Below are positions 30,121 to 32,376 of a stretch of 32,376 nucleotides of DNA, one piece after another. The DNA lies in the NCBI GenBank assembly GCA_030679975.1, contig JAUXSL010000052.1, positions 1 to 32,376 of the forward strand, in the 5' to 3' direction. The position numbers and the translations under genes were made by a program. Origin of the DNA: Actinomycetota bacterium. GTDB lineage: Bacteria; Actinomycetota; Aquicultoria; CAJVYJ01; JAUVQD01. Position 1 is the first letter of the stretch. Every line of letters begins with the position of its first letter. The notes below the pieces were generated by a model that saw only the letters and a program-made list of their open reading frames with translations, ran no database searches and was not told where the DNA came from.

Positions 30121-31176
30121 ATGGCGGTCACGGACCCAATAATAGACCCGATAATCGATCCCAAGAAACCATTTGCCGTCATCTTGCTCAACTTGGGCGG
30201 GCCGGATTCCACGAAAGCGGTCAGGCCTTTTCTGCAAAATCTCTTTTCCGATAGAAGCATAATCAACCTGCCGATGCAGCCGATATTGGCGCGGATCATC
30301 TCCCGCAGGCGGGCAAAGAAAGTCGTGGAACGCTACGAGGCTATCGGCGGCGGTTCGCCGATCCTGGAATTGACCCAGGCGCAGGCCGACTTGCTCCAGC
30401 GGGGCTTGAAAGACGCCGGCCTGGACTGCCGGACATATATCGGCATGAGCTATTGGCATCCGTTTATCCGCGAGACAGTGGACCGCATAGTTAAAGACGG
30501 CTATGAGCAGATCCTGGCGTTCAGTCTTTTCCCGCACTTTTCGCTGGCGACTACCGGCGCTTGCCTTGATGAGCTGAAAAAAGCCTTGATCGGCCGGCGC
30601 AAGGCTGTGAAGCTGTCGATTATCGACGCCTGGTATGACGACAAGGCCTATATCCGAGCGCTCACCGCGTCTATTAAGGAGGGCCTCGATCGATTCGACG
30701 CCGACCGGCGCGACCGGGTCACGGTTTTATTCAGCGCCCACAGCCTGCCGCAGGACTTTGTGGACAGAGGCGATCCTTATCCCGACCATATCGCCGCCAC
30801 CATCAAAGGTGTGCTGGCGGAGTTGGGCCCGGTAAACTGGCGGCTGGCGTTTCAAAGCCGGAGCGGGCCGGTGAAATGGATGAAACCGCAGACGGATGAG
30901 GTTATAAAAAAGTTAGCGGCGGCCGGGGTCAAAAACCTGCTGGTCGTGCCGATCAGCTTTGTCAGCGATCACATCGAAACCTTATACGAGATCGACATCA
31001 TGTATAAAGAGTTGGCGCTGGCCAATGGCGTCGAGGTCTTTGAGCGCAGCCCGTCTTTGAATGACTCGCCGTTGTTCATTAAAGCCCTGACGGGAATAGC
31101 CTTAAACAAACTAGGATTGAGTGAAAAGGCGGCGGCTTTTTATCCGAAGATCCAGCCGCCGGCTTCCTCGAAGTAA
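30121..31176 (+). CDS. hemH: Ferrochelatase (protoporphyrin or coproporphyrin type)
   Basis: 351 residues with AVILLNLGGPDSTKAVRPFL, IGGGSPILELTQAQAD and IGMSYWHPFIRETV carrying the metal-site histidine. Further blocks are LFPHFSLATTGAC, SAHSLPQDFVDRGDPYPDHI and VPISFVSDHIETLYEID with the conserved Glu. It inserts Fe2+ into a porphyrin. In coproporphyrin-pathway bacteria the same fold acts on coproporphyrin III; sequence alone does not decide, but the absence of hemN/hemF next door and the AhbD-like neighbour make that reading attractive. There is no C-terminal cysteine cluster. Its 3' end overlaps the convergent rubrerythrin-like gene by 37 nt. Confidence 0.92.
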   Translation: MAVTDPIIDPIIDPKKPFAVILLNLGGPDSTKAVRPFLQNLFSDRSIINLPMQPILARIISRRRAKKVVERYEAIGGGSPILELTQAQADLLQRGLKDAGLDCRTYIGMSYWHPFIRETVDRIVKDGYEQILAFSLFPHFSLATTGACLDELKKALIGRRKAVKLSIIDAWYDDKAYIRALTASIKEGLDRFDADRRDRVTVLFSAHSLPQDFVDRGDPYPDHIAATIKGVLAELGPVNWRLAFQSRSGPVKWMKPQTDEVIKKLAAAGVKNLLVVPISFVSDHIETLYEIDIMYKELALANGVEVFERSPSLNDSPLFIKALTGIALNKLGLSEKAAAFYPKIQPPASSK

Positions 31177-31658
31177 TACGACTGATCTTCCAGATATTTT
31201 TTCGACTCCGCCAGCAGTTTGTGGTGGAGGACTTCCTCGTCGGCGAGCCAGCCGAAGAATCTTCTTAACCGCTCATCAGTGCTGCTGTCGCGGACACTGG
31301 CGTACATTTCAAACCCCTGTTTTTCAGTAACCATAGCCATGTCGTATACGGCCAGGTCGCTTAAGTCCGCCCCGGCGCCGGATTTACCCTCGTCTTTGGC
31401 GCCGCCGATCAGATCGGCTATCTTTTCCGGCGTGGTTGTTCGGCACTCGGCGTCCATGTCGAATTCAGTCAGCCCTAAGAGATAGTCGTTAAACTTCTCT
31501 ATCTTACGGATATGCTCGACTTCCTCGTCAGCTAAAAAGAGTAGGGCTTTCTTAGCGAACCGGTCTTGAGCTTCACCGACCGCGTCACGGTAATATTTTT
31601 CGCCCTGGCGTTCATATTCGATCGCGAATCTTAAAGCGTCACAATAAGATTGGTCCAT
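31140..31658 (-). CDS. Rubrerythrin-like ferritin-family protein
   Basis: 172 residues. Two helix pairs carry diiron ligands: AIEYERQGEKYYRDA and ADEEVEHIRKIEKF in the first half, then MVTEKQGFEMYASV and LADEEVLHHKLLAESKKYLE in the second. This is the E...ExxH arrangement of rubrerythrins and related ferritin-like oxidases. It lacks the rubredoxin domain, so it is a rubrerythrin-core type probably involved in peroxide or iron handling. GGAGG precedes the ATG. It is convergent with hemH, overlapping by 37 nt. Confidence 0.88.
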   Translation of the reverse strand: MDQSYCDALRFAIEYERQGEKYYRDAVGEAQDRFAKKALLFLADEEVEHIRKIEKFNDYLLGLTEFDMDAECRTTTPEKIADLIGGAKDEGKSGAGADLSDLAVYDMAMVTEKQGFEMYASVRDSSTDERLRRFFGWLADEEVLHHKLLAESKKYLEDQSYYFEEAGGWIFG

Positions 31659-31767
31659 GGTGCCTCCGGATAGTTATTTCCCCGAACACTCAAGTTGAAT
31701 CACGACCTACTCGGCGGTATAGTGAAAGGGACGGGTGATGGGAGTAGGCGTCGATGCGGAGGTCAAT

Positions 31768-31893
31768 ATGGACTGGCAGGCAATTGTCATAGTTTTGTTG
31801 GTGGCTTGGGCGATCTATCACACGATTGTCGAAGCCCAGCAGGAGAAAAAGATAAAGGACCTGGAAAGAAAGATATCGAGAAGCGACGATTGA
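31768..31893 (+). CDS. One-helix membrane microprotein (41 residues)
   Basis: MDWQAIVIVLLVAWAIYHTI followed by EAQQEKKIKDLERKISRSDD: one membrane helix, then a charged, probably coiled cytoplasmic helix. GGAGG lies six bases before the ATG. The product is short, but the ribosome site and sharply bipartite composition support translation. The family was not recognised. Confidence 0.6.
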   Translation: MDWQAIVIVLLVAWAIYHTIVEAQQEKKIKDLERKISRSDD

Positions 31894-31956
31894 CCGCGAT
31901 TTTAGCTAATCCCGCAAAGTGGAATAAACAGCTAAAACGTATTTCGGGGTGATTAC

Positions 31957-32376
31957 ATGCTTAGAACCACAGCACGCGTAAGGCTTGACGATCTGGACGT
32001 CAATCTGGGCAAACGGGTCCGGTTGCATCGGCTTCTTTATGAGCACGGGCCGGCCAACGGCACACTACTGCTTCTCCCGATCGATCAGGGGTTGGAGCAC
32101 GGGCCGGTCGATTTTTTCGACAATCCGGACAGTCTGGATCCTGAATTTCAGTTCCGACTGGCAGTCGAGGGCGGCTTCTCGGGGATAGCCCTTCACTTCG
32201 GTTTGGCCCAAAAGTATCTGCGGCGCTATGCCGGGAAAGTGCCGTTGGTGTTGAAGGTCAACGGCAAGACTACGATACCCAGCGACAGTTGCGCTTTTTC
32301 ACCGCTGACGGGATCGGTTGAAGACGCGGTCCGCCTGGGCGCCGACGCGGTGGGTTACACCCTGTACGTCGGCTCG
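31957..32376 (+). CDS. Class I fructose-bisphosphate aldolase, archaeal/DhnA type (cut by window end)
   Basis: The first 140 residues are visible, with no stop before the window edge. The diagnostic block [18 protein letters not shown] is followed by [30 protein letters not shown] and [13 protein letters not shown]. This is the DeoC/LacD-like aldolase family in which a lysine forms a Schiff base with the substrate; that lysine lies beyond the window. Enzymes of this kind act in glycolysis and gluconeogenesis in archaea and many anaerobic bacteria. GGGGTGA precedes the ATG. Confidence 0.88.
   Translation, partial: MLRTTARVRLDDLDVNLGKRVRLHRLLYEHGPANGTLLLLPIDQGLEHGPVDFFDNPDSLDPEFQFRLAVEGGFSGIALHFGLAQKYLRRYAGKVPLVLKVNGKTTIPSDSCAFSPLTGSVEDAVRLGADAVGYTLYVGS

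Noticed and set aside
31695-31952. 85-codon plus-strand frame starting at TTG 31695
   Set aside because: Its Gly/Arg/Cys-rich translation is not protein-like; the overlapping ORF at 31768 has a good ribosome site and a clear membrane helix.
1-32376. CRISPR array
   Set aside because: No set of regularly spaced direct repeats was seen; the only repeats are the pairs listed as features.

Overview
The window is chromosomal DNA from a moderately GC-rich bacterium. It has GTG and TTG starts, many lipoproteins with N-terminal lipobox cysteines, FeoB, a flavodiiron protein, a rubrerythrin-like ferritin and oxygen-independent quinone and heme genes. This fits an anaerobic or facultative lineage with oxygen-stress defences. 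An uncultivated Actinobacteriota-like or other deep-branching lineage is a guess from overall flavour; no marker gene here fixes the taxon.

Layout. (1) 1-540: a pair of 14-nt direct repeats, then a tRNA-Asn(GUU) gene on the minus strand whose anticodon is split by a 282-nt self-splicing group I intron, with its own promoter and terminator. (2) 844-7165: a Mg2+ P-type ATPase, a decayed DedA-like fragment, a secreted beta-propeller protein, small lipoproteins, a TMEM175-like channel, a cyclase-family hydrolase and an RRM protein. (3) 7310-14682: a tight nine-gene operon, which is the most interesting part. It runs Rieske ferredoxin, FAD ferredoxin reductase, CapA-like phosphoesterase, rhodanese, inositol-monophosphatase-like enzyme, UbiA prenyltransferase, UbiE/MenG methyltransferase, UbiV and UbiU. 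An FNR-type palindrome lies upstream. (4) 15000-16850: a lipoprotein, a SnoaL-like protein and a NERD protein. (5) 16900-21200: an accessory island of toxin-antitoxin-like modules (DUF1016 nuclease pair, orphan XRE antitoxin with a vestigial toxin leader, DUF2283, HicBA, a DUF5674 pair), with two copies of an unrecognised ~50-residue basic protein and fragments of a coiled-coil gene. (6) 21422-25137: DUF5684 membrane protein, flavodiiron protein, an AbrB/RelE-type toxin-antitoxin pair, an O-methyltransferase and a truncated DUF1003 protein. (7) 25154-27906: an iron-regulated operon, DtxR-FeoA fusion plus FeoB, with promoter and palindromic operator. (8) 27999-31176: a radical SAM/SPASM protein, hemE and hemH, followed by a rubrerythrin-like gene, a one-helix protein and the start of an archaeal-type class I fructose-bisphosphate aldolase.

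How they work together. The region 3 operon looks like a prenylquinone assembly line: UbiA attaches the prenyl tail, UbiE/MenG methylates the ring, and UbiU-UbiV are iron-sulfur proteins that hydroxylate quinone rings without O2 in Proteobacteria. A Rieske ferredoxin and its reductase lead the same operon and could feed electrons to them (inference). Region 8 combines uroporphyrinogen decarboxylase and ferrochelatase with a radical SAM enzyme that resembles the anaerobic heme-forming enzyme AhbD. That suggests a coproporphyrin-type heme route ended without oxygen or peroxide. Iron for both comes through the adjacent DtxR-controlled FeoB.
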